Assembly: GCA_964563885.1 (NCBI GenBank)
Contig: CAZLYX010000011.1
Coordinates: 1-45,111 of the forward strand
DNA: 45,111 bases
From: CAZLYX01 sp964563885
Lineage (GTDB): Bacteria; Pseudomonadota; Gammaproteobacteria; Burkholderiales; Neisseriaceae
Direction: 5' to 3'
Shown in pieces: positions 1-7,219 of the stretch (position 1 is its first letter; every line of letters begins with the position of its first letter). The notes beneath the pieces were generated by a model. The model saw only the letters and a program-made list of their open reading frames with translations. It was not told the origin of the DNA and ran no database searches. The position numbers and the translations under genes were made by a program.

Positions 1-1782
1 GTAGGCCTCGACATTGAAGCCCCGGGTCTTGAGCCAGTCGGCGACTTGGTTGGCGTCGCGCACCGTCAGGGTGTAGATGATGCCGTGGCCTTGCAGCGTG
101 GCTAGCTGCTCTGCCAGCCAGGCAAGGCGTTCTGCCTGACTCGGCAAGCGGATGGTCTGCAGGGAAAGAGATGTTCGGTTCAAGTCGCCGCGTGAGACAT
201 CCAGTTTTGGACCCAGTACAGCAGCGAGATCCTCCATCACGCGGTTGTTCGCTGTCGCTGTAGTGGCCAGGAGACGGAGGTTGGGAGGCAGTGTTTTAAC
301 AATCCGTTCCAGCAGGCGATAGTGAGGGCGGAAGTCGTGCCCCCAGTCGGAAATGCAATGCGCCTCATCAATGACAAGCATCGAAATCTGTGCGGCAATG
401 CCTGCCAGGACCTGCGTGCGGAAACGCTCGTTTGCCAGGCGCTCGGGGGAGATCAAAAGGATGTCAATTTCCCCGCGTGCGAGTTTGGCCTCGACTTGGG
501 TCCAATCGTCGATGTTGTCGGAGTTGATCGTTGCGGCACGAACGCCCATACGTTCCGCAGCAGCGATCTGATTTCGCATCAGCGCCAGCAGTGGTGAAAT
601 CAAAAGCGCAGGGCCATTTCCGCTGTCGCGCAAGATCTTCGTGGCGATGAAGTACACGAAGCTCTTACCCCAGCCCGTCTTCTGAACAACCAGGAGTCGA
701 CCGCGTCCATCAACGATGTGGCGAATGGCATCCTCTTGGCCTTCACGGAATGCGGCGTCGGTGCGTCCCGAGCCTATCCGGAGCAACTCTAGGGCGCGTG
801 TTGGGTTATATGTCATAATTATGGATCTCCCTTGTTCTTGCTTGTCAGGCGAACGGTAGCCCGGAGCCAACAATGCGTTCTTAGCGCCGTAAATAGTCAG
901 TGGATCATTCAGCCAGAGACGGTACTCAGGGCCGCGAAGGCTGTGGTCTGGCGAACAGTCAACACTCCATCGGCGAAGCATGTATCCGGCAGTAGCCGCT
1001 CGAAGCTTCAACTCAATCGACCCGTTGACCATATTGAAATCCCGTTCGGTGATTGCTGGTCTAGGCTGATCGGGATGTGGAACTAATTGAACCTCCACGA
1101 TCCTTGTCCACTGGATGTCACTGTCAGACCGTTCGTTAACCTTGGGCTCTTCATCGAGAAGCAATGGCGCTTCGATACGGGTGATGACAAAGTCTCTGAA
1201 CTCTCCAGACTTGCGATCAAAAGCGCGAATGTGCCAGCGCAATCCGGTATCCACCAATGCGAACGGCACGATGACGCGTTCAGACTCGCCGCTGCTCACT
1301 GAATGGTAGCGAATTGCCACCGGCCGCTTGGCGTGAATGGCCCGGCAGATCGGGGCCAGGATTTTCATTTGTGGGTTGCTCAAGGCTGCGGGTGATTCGC
1401 ACGGCAACAGCGGCTGCGACTCCCCATTCACTCCATCACCAAACCCCAAGGAGAGCGCCGACAGAACGCGCTGTGGCGCGTGCTCAAAAAGCGGTGCGAA
1501 GTTAGTCACGATCCGGTAAATTTTGTTGCTACCGTCGAACTCGATGTTTTGCGGGGCGACCTCTCGATATAGGGCGAGATCCCGCGTCGCACCCGCAGGA
1601 GCCACTCCGAAACGGCTCGCAAGATCAGGTCGCCCGACCTCTCCCATAAAGTAGAGCCGGAAGTCAATGTAGGCCAAACGCTCCCGTTGGGCGTGGCTCA
1701 AGCTCTCGACACGTTGGGGGTGCATAGTCAAGCGCTCCTCATCCACAAGAAGCGGCAGTAAGACCGAAAGACGTTGATCCAT
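1..1782 (-). CDS. WYL-domain regulator fused to RecQ-type DEAH helicase (C-terminus beyond window)
   Basis: One uninterrupted minus-strand frame of 594 codons starts at ATG 1782-1780 and runs off the left edge. Residues ~15-100 look like a winged-helix DNA-binding region. Residues ~154-205 are a WYL domain (core WHIRAFD at 183-189), followed by a C-terminal extension to ~310. This order matches BrxR/CapW-type regulators. From residue ~323 the protein is a RecQ-family helicase: Walker A QKTGWGKS (367-374), ISPLLALMRNQ, ISPERL, DEAHCISDWGHDFRP (472 onward) and ATTATA. Part of the second RecA-like lobe is visible before the edge. ATG 816-814 begins the helicase part and has a GGGAG about 10 bases upstream, so a separate helicase may also be translated. 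The segment is GC-rich, lacks DUS and abuts an ssrA-like 3' end, so I infer horizontal transfer. A defence or DNA-processing role is inference. Continuity of the frame was read codon by codon. Confidence 0.85.
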   Translation of the reverse strand, partial: MDQRLSVLLPLLVDEERLTMHPQRVESLSHAQRERLAYIDFRLYFMGEVGRPDLASRFGVAPAGATRDLALYREVAPQNIEFDGSNKIYRIVTNFAPLFEHAPQRVLSALSLGFGDGVNGESQPLLPCESPAALSNPQMKILAPICRAIHAKRPVAIRYHSVSSGESERVIVPFALVDTGLRWHIRAFDRKSGEFRDFVITRIEAPLLLDEEPKVNERSDSDIQWTRIVEVQLVPHPDQPRPAITERDFNMVNGSIELKLRAATAGYMLRRWSVDCSPDHSLRGPEYRLWLNDPLTIYGAKNALLAPGYRSPDKQEQGRSIIMTYNPTRALELLRIGSGRTDAAFREGQEDAIRHIVDGRGRLLVVQKTGWGKSFVYFIATKILRDSGNGPALLISPLLALMRNQIAAAERMGVRAATINSDNIDDWTQVEAKLARGEIDILLISPERLANERFRTQVLAGIAAQISMLVIDEAHCISDWGHDFRPHYRLLERIVKTLPPNLRLLATTATANNRVMEDLAAVLGPKLDVSRGDLNRTSLSLQTIRLPSQAERLAWLAEQLATLQGHGIIYTLTVRDANQVADWLKTRGFNVEAY

Positions 1783-1800
1783 TACTCATTGCGCGACCAT

Positions 1801-1825
1801 TAATATCATCAAAATGATGACATTA
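1801..1825. promoter_or_regulatory. Palindromic operator overlapping the WYL gene promoter
   Basis: TAATATCATCA (1801-1811) and TGATGACATTA (1815-1825) form an imperfect palindrome around AAA, with 10 of 11 arm positions complementary. It overlaps the -10 and lies 19 bases before the start codon. BrxR/CapW-type WYL repressors are known to bind inverted repeats before their own genes, so autorepression is the natural inference. Confidence 0.6.
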
Positions 1826-1850
1826 TGCGCCACTGCTTGAGTCTGAGCAA
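1822..1850 (-). promoter_or_regulatory. Promoter of the WYL-helicase gene
   Basis: On the minus strand, TTGCTC (1850-1845) and CATAAT (1827-1822) are separated by 17 bases. The -10 is 5/6 to consensus and the -35 is weaker. The ATG follows at 1782, giving a short leader. Confidence 0.5.
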
Positions 1851-1913
1851 GTGGTCAGTCCGGACAAATCATCGAAACCACGCCCTCAAGGCCAAAACGT
1901 TGCTATCCTTGTC

Positions 1914-1952
1914 GGGATGCGGACGCGGGTTCGGTTCCGTGTTCCACCACCA
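1914..1952 (+). ncRNA. ssrA: Remnant of the 3' end of tmRNA (ssrA), probable island attachment site
   Basis: The segment carries GGACGCGGGTTC (1921-1932), the typical run into the T-loop of tmRNA, then a diverged T-arm and an acceptor strand ending in CCA (1947-1949). No tag-peptide reading frame or 5' acceptor half lies upstream; that DNA is the promoter of the WYL gene instead. This is therefore a 3' fragment, not a working tmRNA. ssrA 3' ends are common integrase targets, and composition changes here, so I read it as the right-hand att site of an island extending leftwards. Confidence 0.6.
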
Positions 1953-1960
1953 CAAACCAA

Positions 1961-1991
1961 AATCCCAACCTGTAATGGTTAGGATTTTTTT
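1961..1991 (+). terminator. Terminator following the ssrA-like fragment
   Basis: AATCCCAACC (1961-1970) and GGTTAGGATT (1977-1986) pair 9 of 10 around a six-base loop and run into T residues. It follows the CCA end closely, as a native tmRNA terminator would. Confidence 0.7.
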
Positions 1992-2215
1992 GTGTGCTTA
2001 TCGTATCAATCATCAAATACTAGGAAGTTCTGTGCACTTATACAGATTTTATCTTTTTGATTAAATTTTAAAAGATAAACATTACTTATATAAGTCTCTT
2101 ATCTCTGTGCTCACAACAAACTACACTCTTTTTGTTGCCTGTAACACTAGCCTCAAGTATTTTTTCAGTTTTATAACTATTCCAACACTGGTGCGAATTA
2201 CGCCTCAATAACCGC
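1992..2215. other. AT-rich spacer, no gene seen
   Basis: Short stop-rich frames on both strands, no RNA gene or DUS recognised. Composition drops abruptly to AT-rich relative to the sequence left of 1950. Confidence 0.6.
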
Positions 2216-2454
2216 TTACACAGTATCATCGCGCGCAGCCTTAGCCGCCTCCTCAGCTTTAGCCTCAGCCTTAGCTACTTCCTCAAGCTTAGTCATTACA
2301 TCACCTAGAGTAATTGCTTCAGTTGCTGCCCCATCATCAACAATTGCCCTAGCCAATTCAGGAATATCTTCTTTTGATAAGCAGGCAGACTGCTCCTGCT
2401 GCCCGCACCCTGTTAGTGCACTTGCAAGAAAACTGATAACAGTACTTTTTTCAT
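2216..2454 (-). pseudogene. Small lipoprotein gene with one-base frameshift in a poly-A tract
   Basis: A minus-strand start at 2454-2452 is preceded by AAGGG. The ATG is followed by six A, and read as it stands the frame stops after 13 residues. With one added A in this run it reads MKKSTVISFLASALTGCG, a classic lipoprotein signal with lipobox LTGC. It then continues as an Ala/Glu/Lys-rich tail to TAA at 2218-2216, about 79 residues in all. The tail (KLEEVAKAEAKAEEAAKAA) is probably helical. No function is recognised. It could be a decayed gene, a slippage-switched gene or an assembly error. Another short Ala-rich lipoprotein is encoded at 10160-10459. Confidence 0.6.
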
Positions 2455-2718
2455 TTTTTAAACCCTTTAGTATTTGAAATATATTTAAACTTTATGTAGC
2501 CAAATTTTGCGCTTAGGTAATATTTCATAGTTTATATATTTATAATGGTGAAAACCCAATCATCTCGTTTGATTGCACCTTTTTGTACATTGAGTTAGAA
2601 AGATATGGTCTCTGGTTCTTTTTAAGGCTCATCTGTAACTGTATAATTCAAAAGATATAATATTATAAGCATCTTACCTTTTAACACTTATTGCATCTAA
2701 ATTATCGTAAAGTACATG

Positions 2719-2748
2719 AAGGCTACCTGAAACTTTTCAGGTAGCCTT
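2719..2748. terminator. Inverted DUS pair, intrinsic terminator
   Basis: AAGGCTACCTGAAA (2719-2732) and TTTCAGGTAGCCTT (2735-2748) form a perfect stem followed by TT. It is orphaned, since no intact gene ends nearby on the plus strand. Confidence 0.75.
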
Positions 2749-3004
2749 TTGATATCGATTCACTCTATATAAATACACCCTAAACGCCATTCTAATCTTA
2801 TATTGATATGACACATTTCACGCTATTACGTAAAATTCTACGCATCAATACTTCGTACCCTCAGCAAAACAAGCTTTTCATTAAAGCGCATGTTTAGCAG
2901 CTAATTTAATACAGATATTTAATCACCATCGAGCCGTTTCATTCTCTGAAAATAAGACTGTCTTAGTTAGTGTTATGATGACACTGTTTATCTATTATTC
3001 GCTT

Positions 3005-3016
3005 TTCAGGTAGCCT
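3005..3016 (-). repeat. DUS abutting the recB start codon
   Basis: TTCAGGTAGCCT ends two bases before ATG 3019. Its AGG (3008-3010) sits where a Shine-Dalgarno is expected, so the uptake sequence may double as ribosome binding site. Confidence 0.85.
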
Positions 3017-3018
3017 TT

Positions 3019-6000
3019 ATGATTCTTGCACCGCAGCCGTTTCACCCGCTCACTATTCCCATTGAGGGCACTAATTTAATTGAAGCTTCCGCTGGCACGG
3101 GCAAAACTTATGGCATTGCCGCTTTGTTTACGCGTTTAATTGTTTTAGAAAAATTATCGGTAGAACGGGTATTGGTGGTAACGTTTACCAAAGCTGCCAC
3201 TGCCGAGCTTAAAACCCGTTTGCGCGCGCGCCTAAATGATGTGTTGCAGGTTTTGGAGCACACTGCTGATGCAGCTGATGATACTGCATTCAATACTCAG
3301 TGTGACGATACATTTATTGTTGATTTAATCATTGAAGCGCTCAAACAAGAAAGCCATGCACGTTTAATGGTGCGCCTCAAGGCAGCGATTAGTCAGTTTG
3401 ACAGCGCTGCTATTTATACCATTCATGGCTTTTGCCAACGCGTATTGCGAGACTATGCGTTTTGGTGCCAAGTGCCATTTAATATTGAGCTTAGCGAACA
3501 GCAGCACCCGTATTTAATCACCTCTGCTCAGGATTTTTGGCGTAAAAACGTTGCTCATCATCCCAGCCTTGCGCCTTTGGTGTTTAAAAATAAACTAACG
3601 CCAGACAAAATGCTTGGTGAATTATTGCCTTATCTTAGCCGCCCCTATTTAAACACCAGGCTACCTGAAACTGATTTAAGCCAACACCAGCAAACCGCAG
3701 AAACGCATTGGCAAACTGTGTGCTCGCAATTAACAGCGTTAGAAACACTATTTTGGGAAGCACATACTAATCTCAATAAAAACAGCTACCGCAAAACCAC
3801 TTTTCAAAACGTTTTTGTTCATTTGCAGCAAGCAGCTAGCGCTGGCAGGCTACCTGAAGTCGAGAAATTAGATCTCTTTTCAGTTGATACGCTCACTGCA
3901 AAAACCAACAAAACCAGCACACCCAATACCGAAGCCTATGCCAAACTTTCTGTTTTGGCTGAGTTAGCTCAAGCCATTGAAGCCTTGCGACAAGCTGAAA
4001 CTGATGCCTTGGTTGGCTTGCAATTATCATTGTTAGGCTACCTGAAACACGATCTTCAGCAACATAAAAAATCTCATCACCAGCGCAGCTTTGATGATTT
4101 ATTACTCGATGTTCACTTGGCTTTAAGCACAGACAATCCCCATCATGTCGACTTAGCGAAAGCCATGGCAGACACGTGGCCCATAGCGCTGATTGATGAG
4201 TTTCAAGACACTGATCCACTGCAGTACGGTATTTTTCGCAATAGCTTCATTCGCCATCAGCGCCCTATTTTCTTAGTGGGCGACCCAAAACAGGCTATTT
4301 ATAGCTTTCGTGGTGCTGATATTTATGCTTATTTGCAAGCCTCAAATGATGCTTTGCATCATTACACGCTAGACACCAACTATCGCAGCCACGCCAAGCT
4401 CATCAATAGCATCAGCCATTTATTTCAACACAAACAACAGCCTTTTGTGTTAGCAGATATTGGTTATGCCGATGTGCACGCCGCGCGCGAACATTCAGAT
4501 TTAAGCCCAGCGCAAACAGCAGTACAGATTCGCTGGTTAAACCGCGATGATGAAAACAGCAATAAAGAAACCTTGCGCCGCCGCGCAGCAGAACAATGTG
4601 CAGATGAAATTGCGATGGCGCTAAACCGTGCCGCAGCTGGCGAATTAATGCTCAAAAACAAACCCATTCGTGCTGGCGATATTGCCGTTTTGGTGCGCAC
4701 TCACAATGAAGGGCGTTTAGTCTATCAAGCGCTTAAACAACGGCGCTTACAAAGTGTGTTGATTTTGCGTGAATCCGTTTTTGCCAGCCCTGAGGCCAGC
4801 GCCCTCGCCGCTCTACTGGCGTTTTGGCTACAACCACAACGTACCGACACTCTGCGTTATGTGCTTAGCAGCATTTTATTTAACCAAACCGCTACTGATT
4901 TGACTGATCTACACCACAATGAAGCCGCATTGCTCGGCTGGATTAGTGCCGCTGAAGCTGCGCTGACAGATTGGCAGCGACATGGCGTTTATACTGCATT
5001 ACAACGCTTTGCAGCAGAACATCAGATTGAAACGCGTTTATTAACTCAGCAAAATGAACGTAGCCTAAGCAATTTTCACCAAATTCTTGAGTTATTGGCC
5101 AACGAAGACGAGCAAAGCCACATTCCATCGTCTTTACATCAATGGCTGCTTAATCAAATTCAAGCCACCAAAAATAGCGGCAATGCCGAAAGCAACGTTT
5201 TGCGTTTGGAAAGTGATGAAGCTTTAGTAAAAATCGTTACCATGCATTCAGCCAAAGGCCTGCAATATCCGCTGGTTTATTGCCCGTTTGTATGGGATGC
5301 GCCCGATAACAAGCGCAATCAATGGACAACTTTACATCGCAGTATTGAAGAAACCGAGCTATTGGCTAAAAGCCAATTGAGTGAGGCAGATATTGAGCAG
5401 CTAAGTGATGAAGAACTAGGCGAACGTCTGCGCTTGTTGTATGTCGCGCTTACCCGTGCAGAAGAGCAGCTTACGATTTATGCGGCTTATCATGCCAATT
5501 GCCGTGACAACACCTTTGCTTATCTGCTTGAGGGCTTACCACAAGCCAACCGTACCGAGGTGCAAGCTGCCTATGCTGAGAGTAAAAAAACGGGTAAAGC
5601 CGCTGCTGAAATGCTGCATTTGTATAATAATTGGGATAGGCTCGCCAACCATGCGCCAATACACACCGATATAGCGCTCGATATTGAAGCTGTGCCAACC
5701 ACAAACGGCTTAAGCATCACTATTCCACCAACGCCTTATCAAGCGCTCAGTTTACCAAACCGATCATTTGCTTATATTCGCCACACCAGCTTTACTGGCT
5801 TAAGCCGCCACTTAAATACTGCTGAAGAAGCAGAGCACAACACGCTGCAGCCCACGATTGATGGCGCCGAAATTATCTCAGCTCTGCAAGCTCCAATTGC
5901 TGGCAATGAACTTGATATTTACCATTTTCCGCGTGGCGCAAATGCTGGTGTGTGTTTACATGATATTTTAGAAAACTTTAATTTCAACTTGCCTGCTGCC

Positions 6001-6609
6001 ACACAATCAGCAGCCACCAGCGCGGTATTAACACGTTATGGATTTGGTGAAGAATGGCTAGAAGCCGTAAATTTAATGCTGGACAATACCCGCCATACTC
6101 GCCTTAAACAAGATATTTCATTATCTGATTTACCACCGTCGCAGCTGCTGCCAGAAATGGCTTTCATGCTGCACATTGAAGATTTTAAGCTCATTGATTT
6201 GCAAAACTGGTTTGCCGATACCACCAACGGTCTACCGACTGAAGTTGCCAAAGCGGCACGGTATTTAAACTTTCAAAATGTAAAAGGCTACCTGAATGGT
6301 TTTATTGATATGATTTGCCAAGATCAAGAAGACAATGTTTATGTTATCGACTATAAATCCAACCATCTAGGCCATCAAGCCAGCAACTACAACCAAACGG
6401 CAATGAACGAAGCCATGGCAGAACATCATTATTATCTACAAGCGCTGATTTATGCCATAGCAGTGGCGCGTTACTATCAAGCTCGACAGCGACCATTAGA
6501 TAAAATTCATGTGCGCTATTGGTTTGTACGTGGTTTTAATTCATCACATTCAGACTATGGCAATTGGTCTTGGAATATTGATACCAAACAACTATCTCAG
6601 TGGCTATAA
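3019..6609 (+). CDS. recB: Exodeoxyribonuclease V subunit beta (RecB helicase-nuclease)
   Basis: RecB is the 3'-5' helicase and nuclease subunit of RecBCD, which processes double-strand ends for RecA-dependent repair and recombination, including incoming DNA. The 1196-residue protein is near the usual ~1180. It shows Walker A EASAGTGKT near residue 23, TIHGFCQRVL near 140, Walker B LIDEFQDTDP near 392, GDPKQAIYSFRGAD, TNYRSH, VTMHSAKGLQYPLVY near 738 and LLYVALTRAEEQL near 810. The C-terminal nuclease motif VIDYKSN is near 1108. The start is preceded by a DUS-borne AGG. Four more DUS lie inside the gene. recC and recD are not adjacent. Confidence 0.96.
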   Translation: MILAPQPFHPLTIPIEGTNLIEASAGTGKTYGIAALFTRLIVLEKLSVERVLVVTFTKAATAELKTRLRARLNDVLQVLEHTADAADDTAFNTQCDDTFIVDLIIEALKQESHARLMVRLKAAISQFDSAAIYTIHGFCQRVLRDYAFWCQVPFNIELSEQQHPYLITSAQDFWRKNVAHHPSLAPLVFKNKLTPDKMLGELLPYLSRPYLNTRLPETDLSQHQQTAETHWQTVCSQLTALETLFWEAHTNLNKNSYRKTTFQNVFVHLQQAASAGRLPEVEKLDLFSVDTLTAKTNKTSTPNTEAYAKLSVLAELAQAIEALRQAETDALVGLQLSLLGYLKHDLQQHKKSHHQRSFDDLLLDVHLALSTDNPHHVDLAKAMADTWPIALIDEFQDTDPLQYGIFRNSFIRHQRPIFLVGDPKQAIYSFRGADIYAYLQASNDALHHYTLDTNYRSHAKLINSISHLFQHKQQPFVLADIGYADVHAAREHSDLSPAQTAVQIRWLNRDDENSNKETLRRRAAEQCADEIAMALNRAAAGELMLKNKPIRAGDIAVLVRTHNEGRLVYQALKQRRLQSVLILRESVFASPEASALAALLAFWLQPQRTDTLRYVLSSILFNQTATDLTDLHHNEAALLGWISAAEAALTDWQRHGVYTALQRFAAEHQIETRLLTQQNERSLSNFHQILELLANEDEQSHIPSSLHQWLLNQIQATKNSGNAESNVLRLESDEALVKIVTMHSAKGLQYPLVYCPFVWDAPDNKRNQWTTLHRSIEETELLAKSQLSEADIEQLSDEELGERLRLLYVALTRAEEQLTIYAAYHANCRDNTFAYLLEGLPQANRTEVQAAYAESKKTGKAAAEMLHLYNNWDRLANHAPIHTDIALDIEAVPTTNGLSITIPPTPYQALSLPNRSFAYIRHTSFTGLSRHLNTAEEAEHNTLQPTIDGAEIISALQAPIAGNELDIYHFPRGANAGVCLHDILENFNFNLPAATQSAATSAVLTRYGFGEEWLEAVNLMLDNTRHTRLKQDISLSDLPPSQLLPEMAFMLHIEDFKLIDLQNWFADTTNGLPTEVAKAARYLNFQNVKGYLNGFIDMICQDQEDNVYVIDYKSNHLGHQASNYNQTAMNEAMAEHHYYLQALIYAIAVARYYQARQRPLDKIHVRYWFVRGFNSSHSDYGNWSWNIDTKQLSQWL
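3658..3669 (+). repeat. DUS inside recB
   Basis: Exact AGGCTACCTGAA, read in frame as RLPE. Confidence 0.9.
3847..3858 (+). repeat. DUS inside recB
   Basis: Exact AGGCTACCTGAA, read in frame as RLPE, the same frame as the copy at 3658. Confidence 0.9.
4035..4046 (+). repeat. DUS inside recB
   Basis: Exact AGGCTACCTGAA in a second frame, giving GYLK. Confidence 0.9.
6285..6296 (+). repeat. DUS inside recB
   Basis: Exact AGGCTACCTGAA, giving GYLN in the nuclease region. Confidence 0.9.
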
Positions 6610-6725
6610 GCATTGTGTCTAAATGAATAAAAACCTTAAACATATAACCTCAGCCATACCCAAAAGCACCGATTTACGGTAATATTTAGTCATTGCGCCC
6701 CGCCATACCAACCAAGGAAGAACCT

Positions 6726-7130
6726 ATGTTCAAACGCCCCGAAGAATTCATCATGGCCATACTTGCAGGCCTTTGGGTTGCACTTACTTACTTTATCGTT
6801 CACTATCTTGGCGCGGTTACCCAAACCTCACTGATGATCACCGGTTTTACACTGTTATGGAGCATCGCTTTTTTCGCCTTGTGGCAACGTAATCTCACCC
6901 GTGCCATCTGGCCGCTGTTTATTGGTTTACTCGTTGCCTGCTGGTGGCCATACTTAGATTGGATGTCTATCCGTAACCTGCTGCTTCCAGGCGCAGAAAC
7001 AGACACCATCATTTTAGCTAAACCTTGGTATGCCACTTGGACATTTAAGCTTATCTTATCAGTCATCCCCACTTTACTTGGCTACTTATTGATGTTTCAA
7101 CAACGCAAGAAAAACAAACTCTCAGCTTAA
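6726..7130 (+). CDS. Small inner-membrane protein of unknown function
   Basis: A 134-residue protein beginning MFKRPEEFIMAIL. This start has a good AAGGAAG ribosome site just upstream; an earlier in-frame ATG at 6693 lacks one and would give a polar extension. Four hydrophobic segments are visible (about residues 8-28, 34-52, 60-76 and 105-123), with a basic QQRKKNK end. I do not recognise the family. It stands alone between recB and a convergent permease gene and shares their DUS terminator at 7154-7190. Confidence 0.75.
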   Translation: MFKRPEEFIMAILAGLWVALTYFIVHYLGAVTQTSLMITGFTLLWSIAFFALWQRNLTRAIWPLFIGLLVACWWPYLDWMSIRNLLLPGAETDTIILAKPWYATWTFKLILSVIPTLLGYLLMFQQRKKNKLSA

Positions 7131-7153
7131 TCTTTGCTTCTGCATATCTAATT

Positions 7154-7190
7154 AAAAGGCTACCTGAACATTATATTCAGGTAGCCTTTT
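7154..7190. terminator. Bidirectional terminator made of an inverted DUS pair
   Basis: AGGCTACCTGAA (7157-7168) and TTCAGGTAGCCT (7176-7187) flanked by AAA/TTTT. It separates two convergent genes and should stop both. Confidence 0.88.
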
Positions 7191-7219
7191 AATTTAAACA
7201 TCATTTAGATTAGATATTT

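Larger units (their letters stand above)
2455..3018. other. AT-rich intergenic region before recB
   Basis: No convincing gene. It holds an isolated inverted DUS pair (2719-2748) with no evident gene upstream of it, and a single DUS abutting the recB start. Confidence 0.6.

Noticed and set aside
322..1519. Several short plus-strand open frames in the first 1.5 kb
   Set aside because: They are antisense to the continuous WYL-helicase frame, whose motifs are unambiguous.
1825..2064. Plus-strand open frame across the ssrA-like end
   Set aside because: It crosses the tmRNA-like 3' end and its terminator, has no ribosome site and changes composition midway.
2546..2600. Short ATG frame and a GGCTCATCTGTAACTG-like string suggesting an insertion-sequence end
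   Set aside because: Only 17 codons and no matching inverted repeat or transposase could be found, so an insertion sequence is not supported.
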